A DNA stretch of 9,413 nt from CAYPTI01 sp964413525 [NCBI: uncultured bacterium] (GTDB lineage: Bacteria; T1Sed10-126). The number at the start of each line of letters is the position of its first letter. The stretch's first letter is position 1. A program made the translations under genes and the position numbers. The DNA lies in the NCBI GenBank assembly GCA_964413525.1, contig CAYPTI010000073.1, positions 1 to 9,413 on the forward strand, read 5' to 3'. The notes beneath the pieces are model-generated. The model saw only the letters and a list, made by a program, of their open reading frames with translations. It did not search any database and was not told the origin of the DNA. Positions 1 to 6,361 of the stretch are shown piece by piece.

Positions 1-858
1 GCCGGGGTTTTTTCCCAGCCGGACCGACCCGGTGGACGGGGACAGGAGGTACAGTCGCCGCCGATCGCGACGCGGGCGAGGGAACTGGACCTGCCTCTCT
101 TTCAGCCGGAAACCATGAACGAAGACGGGCTCGATCGGCTCCGTTCCCTCGGAGAACTCGACGTGGGGATCCTGGTCGCCTACGGCCAGTTGCTCTCCCC
201 GGAGGTATTTGATTATCCCGAGCACGGAATGTTGAATTTCCACGCCAGCCTGCTTCCTCGCTGGCGAGGAGCGACCCCGATCCGGCACACTTTGATGGAG
301 GGAGACGGGGAGACCGGGGTTACCGTCTTCCGCATTGTGGAGGAGCTGGACGCCGGACCGATCGCTCACCAGGTCCGAACGGCGGTTGAACCCGGGGAAA
401 CCTACCAGGAGTTATACGACCGGCTGAGTCACCTGAACCTGGTGGGCCTGAATCTTCTGTTAAGTGACCTGAGGGACGATACGCTCGACCTGCGTCCTCA
501 GGAGGGGGAACCGAGCTACGCTCCCCGGCTGGAGTCAGATGCGGCGGAAATTGATTGGACCGACTCCGGTGAACGCATCGCCCGGCACGTCCGGGCCTTT
601 TGTCCGGATCCCGGAGCGTACACGTATTTTCGAGGTGATCGGGTCAAGGTCTACCGGATCCAACCCATCGAGGCCGGCGAGCCATCCGAGCCGGGAAGCA
701 CCCTTCAGGGGGAAACCGGCCAGCTGGTGGTCAAGGCCGGAGAGGGAGCCGTCGCGATCGAGGAGTTGCAACCGGCGGGTTCGCGCCGGATGTCGGTGAA
801 GGAATTTCTGGCCGGTCGGACCGTCGAGCCGGGCGAATCCTGGGGGAACCCGGACTAA
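1..858 (+). CDS. fmt: Methionyl-tRNA formyltransferase, 5'-truncated by window edge
   Basis: Transfers a formyl group from 10-formyl-tetrahydrofolate to Met-tRNAfMet in the cytoplasm, producing the initiator tRNA for translation. The frame is open from base 1 with no start; the first ATG (115) is internal, because the upstream residues read as the conserved QPDRPGGRG loop and the FQPE segment of the family. 285 residues are visible; full-length Fmt is about 315, so roughly 30 N-terminal residues of the Rossmann fold are missing. The catalytic triad is present at visible residues Asn79, His81 and Asp117, inside NFHASLLPRWRGATPI and ELDAGPI, with the Asn-to-Asp spacing (38) of the E. coli enzyme. 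The C-terminal tRNA-binding domain ends with the typical MSVKEFLAGR stretch. def often precedes fmt, but that region is outside the window. The next gene starts 93 bases downstream on the same strand, so co-transcription is possible. Confidence 0.96.
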   Translation, partial: AGVFSQPDRPGGRGQEVQSPPIATRARELDLPLFQPETMNEDGLDRLRSLGELDVGILVAYGQLLSPEVFDYPEHGMLNFHASLLPRWRGATPIRHTLMEGDGETGVTVFRIVEELDAGPIAHQVRTAVEPGETYQELYDRLSHLNLVGLNLLLSDLRDDTLDLRPQEGEPSYAPRLESDAAEIDWTDSGERIARHVRAFCPDPGAYTYFRGDRVKVYRIQPIEAGEPSEPGSTLQGETGQLVVKAGEGAVAIEELQPAGSRRMSVKEFLAGRTVEPGESWGNPD

Positions 859-951
859 TGGTTCCCGGCTTCTCGTCGGAGGGTCCCCGGAGGTCCTTGC
901 GGTCGGCTGTCGTCGATCGATGATGTCTCTGTTGTCCGGGAGGTTGGACCG

Positions 952-1452
952 GTGAACGGACTGGACATCGCTCTCCTGCTGGGTTTGATTGTCATGGTCT
1001 GCTGGGGCTATTCGATCGGTCTCCTGGCCATCATCACCCAGGTAGTCGGCGTGCTCGGGGGACTCGTGGTCGCCGGAGCGTTTTTTCATCTCCCCGTGGC
1101 CGCGTGGGAAACCTGGTTTGAGCCGAGTATTCTGATTAACATCATCAGTTTCGTTTTGTTGTTCGGCATCGGAGGAGTCCTTGTGTCCACGGTCGGGGTT
1201 CTGCTCCAGTCGTTTCTCGAGATCATCCGGCTTTCCTGGCTGGATCACCTGGCGGGGGGAGTGGTCGGGCTGGTGTTCGGCATTGGACTGCTCGGAACCG
1301 GCCTCCTGGTGGTCATCCATCTGTTCGGGGAGGTCCCGCTGCTGATCGAATCGTCCCGTCTCGCCGGCTGGGTGCTGGAGGGGATGCTGTACGGAATGGA
1401 CGTGATTCCCTGGCTGTTTGATGATTTGCTGTCCAGGCTTCCGTTGTCCTGA
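952..1452 (+). CDS. CvpA-family inner-membrane protein
   Basis: A 166-residue integral membrane protein with four hydrophobic segments at about residues 4-24, 26-46, 62-85 and 100-124. The pattern matches the CvpA (colicin V production) family: an N-terminal start of the NGLDIALLL type, a Gly/Tyr turn after the first helix, and the family-typical WLDHLAGGVVGLVFG segment (residues 96-110) leading into the last helix, then a short amphipathic tail. The molecular role is not well defined; family members have been linked to colicin V export, envelope integrity and biofilm phenotypes. The start is GTG, chosen because GGGAGG (938-943) lies 8 bases upstream and the alignment begins there. It follows fmt by 93 bases and converges on the transglycosylase gene, with 71 bases between the two stop codons. 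The substrate, if any, cannot be read from the sequence. Confidence 0.85.
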   Translation: MNGLDIALLLGLIVMVCWGYSIGLLAIITQVVGVLGGLVVAGAFFHLPVAAWETWFEPSILINIISFVLLFGIGGVLVSTVGVLLQSFLEIIRLSWLDHLAGGVVGLVFGIGLLGTGLLVVIHLFGEVPLLIESSRLAGWVLEGMLYGMDVIPWLFDDLLSRLPLS

Positions 1453-1453
1453 G

Positions 1454-1467
1454 CAAACCGGGGTTTG
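1454..1467. repeat. Short inverted repeat between convergent genes
   Basis: CAAACCGGGGTTTG lies just after the CvpA stop codon. It can form a 5-bp stem (CAAAC/GTTTG) with a 4-base loop. No T-tract follows on either strand, so it is at best a weak transcription-end structure. It is the only obvious symmetric element in the 71-base convergent gap. Confidence 0.3.
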
Positions 1468-1523
1468 ACGCCTGCTTTACCGGGAGCCGTCTCTCAATTC
1501 AGGTCGCCCCGCGGACTACGCGA

Positions 1524-2585
1524 TCAGGGGTCTCGCCGGGAGGCGATCCGGGTGGCTTCCGACAGGGACTCGGTGCCGCAGGCCAGAGACGTGTGGATCG
1601 GTTTGGAACGCCCCCTGAGCCAGGCCATCCGGGAGAGCACGTTGTGTAAGTAGCGCATGGACCCGCCGTTGTAATTAAAAATGGCACTGATGTAATTGCC
1701 GTGGCGATCCTTCCAGTGCTTCAAATATCGGGCTCCGGCCCGGAGGTTTTTCTCCAGATTGGTTCGCAGGTTTTCGGGTTGTACGGGTCGTTCCAGCATG
1801 TACTGGGCGGTCCGTCGCTGAACCTGCATGATCCCGTAGGAATTGTGGGCCAGGTGGATGTCTCCTGTAACACAGCGCATGTGTGTCTCCTGCCAGGCCA
1901 CGGCAAAGACGAGATCGGCCGGAACATCGACTTCCCCGGCGACCCGGAGGATGGTTCGGGCCATCTGATCGGGATCGACCGGAAAGTTTCCACTCCGGCA
2001 CCCGCTGGCCTGGCCGGTCCTCGATTCCTGAAGCCGGGCGATGGTCGTCCGGTACAGCTCCGAGCGGGAGGAGAGGGGATCGACTGAGATCGATATCAGG
2101 TTGGGGGAGGGATGGTAGGGTTCCAGGAGGCGAAGCATGGCGGAATGGTCGTGTTCCAGGTAATCCGACAGAGCAACCGTCCAGCTTCCGTAGTGAGCCC
2201 GTCTTGCTTTGATGTAACGGGCGGCGAGGAGGATGGATTCGGTCGGGTTGTTGGACACCTGTTCCGGGGACAGGGATGGATCGACGGTACGGATCAAACC
2301 GGGACGCAAACCGGAAAGTCCGACTCCGTTCCGGGACGGTTGGTATTGGAACCCCGTTTTTTCGGCCACCGCCCGGGCGAACAGCCTCCCGGACAGGCCG
2401 GGCAGGATCCGGTCCGCTTCGTCCAGCGCGGAGGAGTACGTCCGGACCTGTTCCTCGGTGAGCTCCGGATTTGTTCGGGTGATGATGGATTCGTATCCGG
2501 CATGGGAGGGGGACAGGGCGACCCCGGTGAGGAGGATCAAAACCACTGCCGTCAGAATTATATTACCAATCCGTTGATCCATCAT
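1524..2585 (-). CDS. Secreted lytic transglycosylase with two SLT-like repeats
   Basis: Predicted periplasmic peptidoglycan lytic transglycosylase (SLT/MltC-type fold), which cleaves the MurNAc-GlcNAc bond. The protein is 353 residues. Residues 1-29 form a signal peptide (hydrophobic core about 8-24, cleavage near SHA/G). The C-terminal domain (about 205-320) has the family landmarks: AWQE with catalytic Glu233, SYGIMQV (249-255), the LRAGARYL helix (281-288) and FNYNGG (303-308). An N-terminal region (about 60-154) matches the same pattern in order but lacks a clear catalytic Glu, suggesting an internal duplication. There is no obvious LysM or lipobox. The frame runs upstream to 2717, but ATG at 2585 is preferred because AGAGGAG lies just before it and the signal peptide begins there; a second ATG follows immediately (2582). 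It is divergent from the TPR gene and convergent with cvpA. Confidence is high for the class, lower for the subfamily. Confidence 0.88.
   Translation of the reverse strand: MMDQRIGNIILTAVVLILLTGVALSPSHAGYESIITRTNPELTEEQVRTYSSALDEADRILPGLSGRLFARAVAEKTGFQYQPSRNGVGLSGLRPGLIRTVDPSLSPEQVSNNPTESILLAARYIKARRAHYGSWTVALSDYLEHDHSAMLRLLEPYHPSPNLISISVDPLSSRSELYRTTIARLQESRTGQASGCRSGNFPVDPDQMARTILRVAGEVDVPADLVFAVAWQETHMRCVTGDIHLAHNSYGIMQVQRRTAQYMLERPVQPENLRTNLEKNLRAGARYLKHWKDRHGNYISAIFNYNGGSMRYLHNVLSRMAWLRGRSKPIHTSLACGTESLSEATRIASRRDP
2124..2408 (-). other. Degenerate SLT-like repeat within the transglycosylase
   Basis: Encodes residues 60-154 of the transglycosylase. Segments align in order with the C-terminal catalytic domain: LFARAVAEKTGF with VFAVAWQETHM, RNGVGLSGLRPG with HNSYGIMQVQRR, and ILLAARYIKARRAHYGSW with NLRAGARYLKHWKDRHGNY. 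In the simplest alignment the catalytic Glu position is Lys76, with one residue deleted, so this copy is probably not catalytic and may bind glycan or have a structural role. The alignment was made by eye. Confidence 0.55.
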
Positions 2586-2700
2586 GGATTCTCCTCTGTC
2601 CGTCCGAATACAGTAAGGGCCGCAAAAGGGATGATCGTGACCGGACCAAGAATGGAAGATGGTTCGCGCAGAAGCCCGTTTCCCCTGGTGCCCTGTTCCC

Positions 2701-2728
2701 GCTCCAAAGGTCAGCAAACGTTTGGAAC
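2701..2728 (-). other. Candidate RNA stem-loop in the transglycosylase 5' leader
   Basis: GCTCCAAA (2701-2708) and TTTGGAAC (2721-2728) form an inverted repeat with a 12-base loop. Transcribed from the minus strand the arms pair over 8 positions with one G-U wobble; on the plus strand the same position would be a C-A mismatch, so the structure favours minus-strand RNA. It sits between the predicted minus promoter and the ribosome binding site. No known riboswitch class is recognised. Confidence 0.4.
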
Positions 2729-2780
2729 TCGTCGCACGAAAAAAATCGAATATTTCTTTCCTTTATTTCCGTGGCTAAAC

Positions 2781-2808
2781 ATTATACCAGATCCACAGGG
2801 GCTACCAA
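2781..2808 (-). promoter_or_regulatory. Candidate sigma70-type promoter for the transglycosylase
   Basis: On the minus strand, TTGGTA (2808-2803) is separated by 16 bases from a perfect TATAAT (2786-2781), which is preceded by TGG, making an extended -10. The predicted transcript starts near 2774 and has a leader of about 190 bases before the ATG at 2585. It is identified by sequence match only. Confidence 0.6.
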
Positions 2809-2852
2809 ACCGGCCCCGGAACAGGGGGTGGATGGGGATTCCTCGTACCAGG

Positions 2853-2881
2853 TTGGTAAGGATGAGGGGGATTGCTATACT
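2853..2881 (+). promoter_or_regulatory. Candidate sigma70-type promoter for the TPR gene
   Basis: TTGGTA (2853-2858), a 17-base spacer, then TATACT (2876-2881) with TGC before it (an extended -10 at 2873-2875). It points toward the TPR gene with a predicted leader of about 87 bases and may also serve metK, since no clear terminator separates the two. The -35 hexamer is identical to that of the divergent promoter 45 bases away. Confidence 0.6.
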
Positions 2882-2928
2882 GAGCGATGAACATTTGACG
2901 GCAAGGTTTTCCCTCGACACACACCAGC

Positions 2929-2941
2929 GTCCCGTCGGGAC
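2929..2941 (+). repeat. Small inverted repeat in the TPR gene leader
   Basis: GTCCC-GTC-GGGAC forms a perfect 5-bp stem with a 3-base loop, about 30 bases before the TPR start codon and upstream of its AGGGGA ribosome binding site. It could be an RNA hairpin or a short operator-like palindrome. In GC-rich DNA such a structure can arise by chance. Confidence 0.3.
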
Positions 2942-2974
2942 ATTCAGACATACCAGCGAGGGGAATGAAACCGT

Positions 2975-3697
2975 ATGCTTGAGCGACTGTTGGATCAGGC
3001 CGGGGAGGCCCTGGACAGCGGTCGTCCTCACCGGGCGATCGAGCTGTTGAAACGGGGCGTTCGACGCGACCCGTACTGGGTGGAGGGTCACCGGTTGTTG
3101 GGGGAAATTTACCTTATTGAGGTGGAACACGCCTGTTACGCACTGGTTCAGTTCCGGAAGCTACGACACGTTAAGGGCCGGTTGGATTTCGAAGAAAACG
3201 TGGCCCTTGCCTGGGCGTACGCGGAACGGGATTTCCAGGACCGGGCTCTGCAGGTCCTGCAGCAGCTTCCCGATCAGAAACCCGACACCGTTCAGTATCT
3301 GGGAAATCAGTACGGGACGGACTCTCTCCTGAAGACGATCCGGGGGGACGTGACGGCGACGTTGAAGGACCGTCAGGATGAATTCTATGCCAAGAACCTC
3401 CGGAAGGGTCAGGATTTTCTCGAACTGGGTGACTGGTTTCAGGCTCAGAAGTGCCTGGAGCGAGCCCTCGACATCAAGGATACTCCCGAAGTGAGGTTGG
3501 AATACGGACGATGTCTCCTGAAACGTCAGCGTTATCCCCGGGCGGTGCGAATGTTGAAGTCGATTCAGTCCGACCCGGACGTGGGATCTCGGGCTCAGTC
3601 GCTCCTGGGCGAAGTCTACCGTCGCCTCGGGATCTCAGTTCCGTCCGAGAACGACCCGTCGCCGGAGACCGTGCCGGCGAAGCGGATTGCTTCCTGA
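2975..3697 (+). CDS. TPR-repeat protein of unknown function
   Basis: A 240-residue protein with no signal peptide or membrane segment, so probably cytoplasmic. It is built of helical hairpins with tetratricopeptide spacing: about 3-35 (DQAGEALDSGRPHRAIELLK), 38-65, 72-102, 142-166 (KGQDFLELGDWFQAQKCLER) and 171-198 (RLEYGRCLLKRQRYPRAV), then a helix at 204-218 (SRAQSLLGEVYRRLG). The last 20 residues are low-complexity and probably disordered. TPR folds mediate protein-protein contacts; no catalytic domain is visible, so the partner is unknown. The ATG is supported by AGGGGA (2959-2964) 10 bases upstream and by the candidate promoter at 2853-2881. metK follows after 76 bases with no clear terminator between, so the two may be co-transcribed; whether they are functionally linked is open. 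Confidence 0.8.
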   Translation: MLERLLDQAGEALDSGRPHRAIELLKRGVRRDPYWVEGHRLLGEIYLIEVEHACYALVQFRKLRHVKGRLDFEENVALAWAYAERDFQDRALQVLQQLPDQKPDTVQYLGNQYGTDSLLKTIRGDVTATLKDRQDEFYAKNLRKGQDFLELGDWFQAQKCLERALDIKDTPEVRLEYGRCLLKRQRYPRAVRMLKSIQSDPDVGSRAQSLLGEVYRRLGISVPSENDPSPETVPAKRIAS

Positions 3698-3773
3698 CGC
3701 CCTCCTACGCTACCATCCCTTGGTTTATTAACGTTTACGAGCCGTTCCATCACGAACCTGGAGTTGTTTCATC

Positions 3774-4949
3774 ATGAATCAGGAATCGTATCTATTCACG
3801 TCGGAATCCGTTACCGAAGGACACCCCGACAAAATTTGCGATCAGGTGAGCGATTCGGTTCTGGACGCTCTGTACGAACAGGATCCTCATTCCCGCGTCG
3901 CCTGCGAGACCTCAATTTCCACGGGACTCGTGCTGCTTGCCGGGGAGATTACCACCGACGCCTCGGTGGATTACAACGACCTGGTCCGGGAGACGATCCG
4001 GGAGATTGGGTATGACGACAGCCGGCTCGGGTTTGATGCCGGAACCTGTGCGGTCCTGGTGGCGTTCGACGAACAGTCGGGTGACATCGCCCAGGGGGTC
4101 GACGACGGCGGAGCCGGAGATCAGGGCCTCATGTTCGGGTATGCCACCGACGAAACCGACGAATACATGCCCCTGCCCATTGTCCTGTCCCACCGCTTGA
4201 CCAGGGGACTGGCCGACCTTCGGAAGGACAACGTGCTCGATTACCTTCGGCCGGACGGCAAGAGCCAGGTCACCGTGCGCTACGATCAGGAGGAACCCCG
4301 CGAGGTGACCACGGTCGTGGTTTCAACCCAGCACGACGAATCGGTGGAGCAGGAAGCGATCGAGGAAGACCTCCGCCAGCACCTGATTCCCACCGCCATC
4401 CCGGACCGGTATCGGACCGATGAACTGGAACTGCTGGTGAATCCGACGGGACGGTTCGTCCGCGGAGGTCCCTACGGGGACGCCGGGGTGACCGGGCGGA
4501 AAATAATCGTCGATACCTACGGCGGATTCTGCAGCCACGGAGGGGGCGCTTTTTCCGGCAAGGATCCCACCAAGGTCGACCGCAGCGCCACCTACGGAGC
4601 CCGGTACGTGGCCAAGAACATCGTTGCCGCCGGCCTGGCTCGCGAATGCACGGTGCAGCTTTCCTACGCCATCGGAGTATCCGAACCGGTTTCGATCCTG
4701 GTCGATGACCACGGGACCTCCGAGGTGCCGGCCTCCCGGCTTCAGGAGGCGGTGAGGGAGGAGTTTGACCTGTCACCGAACGGGTTGATCGAGGAACTCG
4801 ACCTCCGCCGGCCGATCTACAAACCGACGGCTTCCTACGGACATTTTGGCCGGGATTCCTCCGACGGTAAGTTCCCCTGGGAACGGACCGACCGGGTTGA
4901 ATCCCTCCGCGAACGGCTGTCCGTGCGGGAGACCCCGACGGGAACATGA
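3774..4949 (+). CDS. metK: S-adenosylmethionine synthetase
   Basis: Makes S-adenosylmethionine from methionine and ATP, releasing phosphate and pyrophosphate; a cytoplasmic tetramer in the known family. The protein is 391 residues, close to the E. coli length of 384, and complete. Both family signatures are present: [12 protein letters not shown] (113-124) and [16 protein letters not shown] (256-271, the P-loop-like segment). The N-terminal [12 protein letters not shown] carries the active-site His17 and metal-binding Asp19. The start ATG is supported by GGAG (3760-3763) and by alignment of the N-terminus. The protein is notably acidic, with about 71 Asp/Glu against 38 Arg/Lys. No recognisable SAM riboswitch lies in the 76-base gap upstream. 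hisS begins about 95 bases downstream. The assignment is secure. Confidence 0.98.
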   Translation: MNQESYLFTSESVTEGHPDKICDQVSDSVLDALYEQDPHSRVACETSISTGLVLLAGEITTDASVDYNDLVRETIREIGYDDSRLGFDAGTCAVLVAFDEQSGDIAQGVDDGGAGDQGLMFGYATDETDEYMPLPIVLSHRLTRGLADLRKDNVLDYLRPDGKSQVTVRYDQEEPREVTTVVVSTQHDESVEQEAIEEDLRQHLIPTAIPDRYRTDELELLVNPTGRFVRGGPYGDAGVTGRKIIVDTYGGFCSHGGGAFSGKDPTKVDRSATYGARYVAKNIVAAGLARECTVQLSYAIGVSEPVSILVDDHGTSEVPASRLQEAVREEFDLSPNGLIEELDLRRPIYKPTASYGHFGRDSSDGKFPWERTDRVESLRERLSVRETPTGT

Positions 4950-5030
4950 ACGGACCCGTCATCGTCCGGCCTCAACCCGGTGACGTGGGACGCCCGGGGA
5001 CGACGTTGGTTCCGGTTTCCCGCCGGTCCT

Positions 5031-5047
5031 GAGGTAGAAGACTCCTG
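5031..5047 (+). promoter_or_regulatory. Ribosome binding site and CTG start of hisS
   Basis: GAGGTAG (5031-5037) lies 9 bases (counted from GAGGT) before CTG at 5045-5047, in frame with hisS. The frame is closed by TGA at 5030-5032, so no start lies further upstream. The first ATG (5069) has only TCGGGA before it and would remove the conserved KALSG strand. Confidence 0.55.
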
Positions 5048-6361
5048 GATTTAAAAGCCCTCTCGGGAATGCGGGACTACATCGGTGCACCGGCCGAAGA
5101 TCTCTCCCGGCTTATGGAAACGGCTCGAGATGTGTTTGAAGCGGGGGGATACCGGGGAATCAGTACACCTGTCCTGGAGGATGCCCGGCTGTTCGACCGA
5201 TCCCTGGGGGAGGAGTCGGACGTCGTTTCGGAGGAAATGTATACCGTCGAGCAAAGCGGGGATCGGTCCATTGCCCTGCGCCCCGAGAACACCGCCGGGG
5301 TGGTCCGCAGCCTGATCGAACATGGTTTAATGTCGCAGGCCAACCAGCGAAAATTTTATTACACCGGGCCGATGTTTCGCCACGAACGGCCCCAGAGCGG
5401 CCGCCAGCGACAGTTCCATCAGGTCGGGCTGGAAGTCTTCGGGCGGCAGGATCCGACCGTGGACGCCGAGGTTCTGGAGCGGGCCGTCGCGTTCCTCGAA
5501 GGAGCCGGGGTGGAAGACTGGACCCTTCAGTTGAACTCGATCGGGTGTTCGATCTGCCGTCCCCCCTTTCTGGAGCGCTTAACGGAGGCGCTGGAACCGG
5601 TGCGCTCGGACCTCTGTGACGACTGCTTTCACCGGTTTGAGACCAACCCCCTCCGGATGCTGGACTGCAAGGAATCCTCCTGTCAGCAGCTCTACGACGA
5701 GCACGCTCCGTCCATCCTGGATCACCTCTGCGATGAGTGCGATCGGCACTTCTCTCAGCTCCGGGACATGCTGGAGGAACTGGGAATTGACTTTGTGGTG
5801 GAACCTCGCCTGGTCCGGGGCCTGGATTACTACGTTCGAACGACGTTTGAATTCGTCTGTTCGGAGCTGGGGAGCCAGGACGCCGTCCTGGCCGGAGGTC
5901 GCTACGACGGACTCGTGGAGGAACTCGGGGGGGATCCGACCCCCGGGATCGGGTTTGCCGCCGGAGTGGAACGACTCATGATCCTGCGGGGAACCCTGGA
6001 CCGTCGGGATCTGGACGTGCGGACGGACGTGTTTCTGATTCCGTTCAACGACCGCTGTCGGGACGAGTTGCTTGTCTGGGCTCGACGGCTCCGTTCGGTG
6101 ACCGTTGGGGGTCGACGGGTCCGGGTCGAACTCGGGGATCCCGAGGACAGCATGCGGTCGCAGCTGCGCCGGTCGGACCGCTACGGGGCCAGGGTGACCG
6201 CGATCCTCGGGCCCGATGAACGGGAGTCCGGGACCATCGGGCTGAAACGGATGGACACCGGCGAACAGATCACCGTGGAACGAGACCCGGAATCCGACCT
6301 GAACGACCGGGTTGTATCCTGGCTGCAGGAGATCGAACGAGAGGACGATCGGGATTCATGA
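5045..6361 (+). CDS. hisS: Histidyl-tRNA synthetase, probable CTG start
   Basis: Class II synthetase that charges tRNAHis with histidine. From CTG 5045 the protein is 438 residues and begins [11 protein letters not shown], which matches the family's N-terminal strand (E. coli IQAIRGMNDY); from the first ATG (5069) it is 430 residues and lacks that strand. Motif 2 is clear ([20 protein letters not shown], about residues 104-123), as are the histidine-binding [14 protein letters not shown] (256-269) and [14 protein letters not shown] (283-296). A central insert carries eight cysteines in paired spacing, probably zinc-binding, as seen in many bacterial HisRS. The C-terminal 110 residues form the anticodon-binding domain. 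Only 4 Lys occur in 438 residues. The stop codon overlaps the aspS start (ATGA), so the two are translationally coupled. Confidence 0.95.
   Translation: MDLKALSGMRDYIGAPAEDLSRLMETARDVFEAGGYRGISTPVLEDARLFDRSLGEESDVVSEEMYTVEQSGDRSIALRPENTAGVVRSLIEHGLMSQANQRKFYYTGPMFRHERPQSGRQRQFHQVGLEVFGRQDPTVDAEVLERAVAFLEGAGVEDWTLQLNSIGCSICRPPFLERLTEALEPVRSDLCDDCFHRFETNPLRMLDCKESSCQQLYDEHAPSILDHLCDECDRHFSQLRDMLEELGIDFVVEPRLVRGLDYYVRTTFEFVCSELGSQDAVLAGGRYDGLVEELGGDPTPGIGFAAGVERLMILRGTLDRRDLDVRTDVFLIPFNDRCRDELLVWARRLRSVTVGGRRVRVELGDPEDSMRSQLRRSDRYGARVTAILGPDERESGTIGLKRMDTGEQITVERDPESDLNDRVVSWLQEIEREDDRDS

Larger units (their letters stand above)
2586..2974. other. Divergent intergenic region
   Basis: 389 bases between the start of the transglycosylase (minus strand) and the TPR gene (plus strand). 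It contains two outward-facing candidate promoters around 2781-2881, an AT-rich tract (2739-2786) including a run of seven A, an inverted repeat at 2701-2728 in the minus-strand leader, and a small hairpin at 2929-2941 in the plus-strand leader. I see no convincing protein-coding gene here: the reading frames that cross it are extensions or antisense shadows of the flanking genes. Confidence 0.8.

Noticed and set aside
920-955. ATGATG mini-ORF of 11 codons whose TGA overlaps the GTG start of the CvpA gene
   Set aside because: No ribosome binding site before it and no regulatory peptide character (no codon runs); probably chance.
535-1320. Open frame of 261 codons on the minus strand across fmt and cvpA
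   Set aside because: Antisense to two recognised genes; the translation is low-complexity polar sequence.
2112-3050. Plus-strand open frame of 312 codons across the divergent region
   Set aside because: Runs antisense through the transglycosylase and out of frame into the TPR gene, crosses both candidate promoters, and its translation has no domain character.
3676-3701. Hairpin-like sequence at the end of the TPR gene (GGCGAAGC and GCTT...CGCC)
   Set aside because: Has a 5-base bulge and no T-tract afterwards, so I do not call it a terminator.
3698-3773. Possible SAM riboswitch upstream of metK
   Set aside because: The 76-base gap is too short for SAM-I, and no SAM-II, SAM-III or other known pattern could be recognised by eye.
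4950-5030. Possible terminator or promoter between metK and hisS
   Set aside because: Only short GC-rich direct repeats (GGGACG twice) and 4-base stems are visible, with no T-tract and no credible -10 element.
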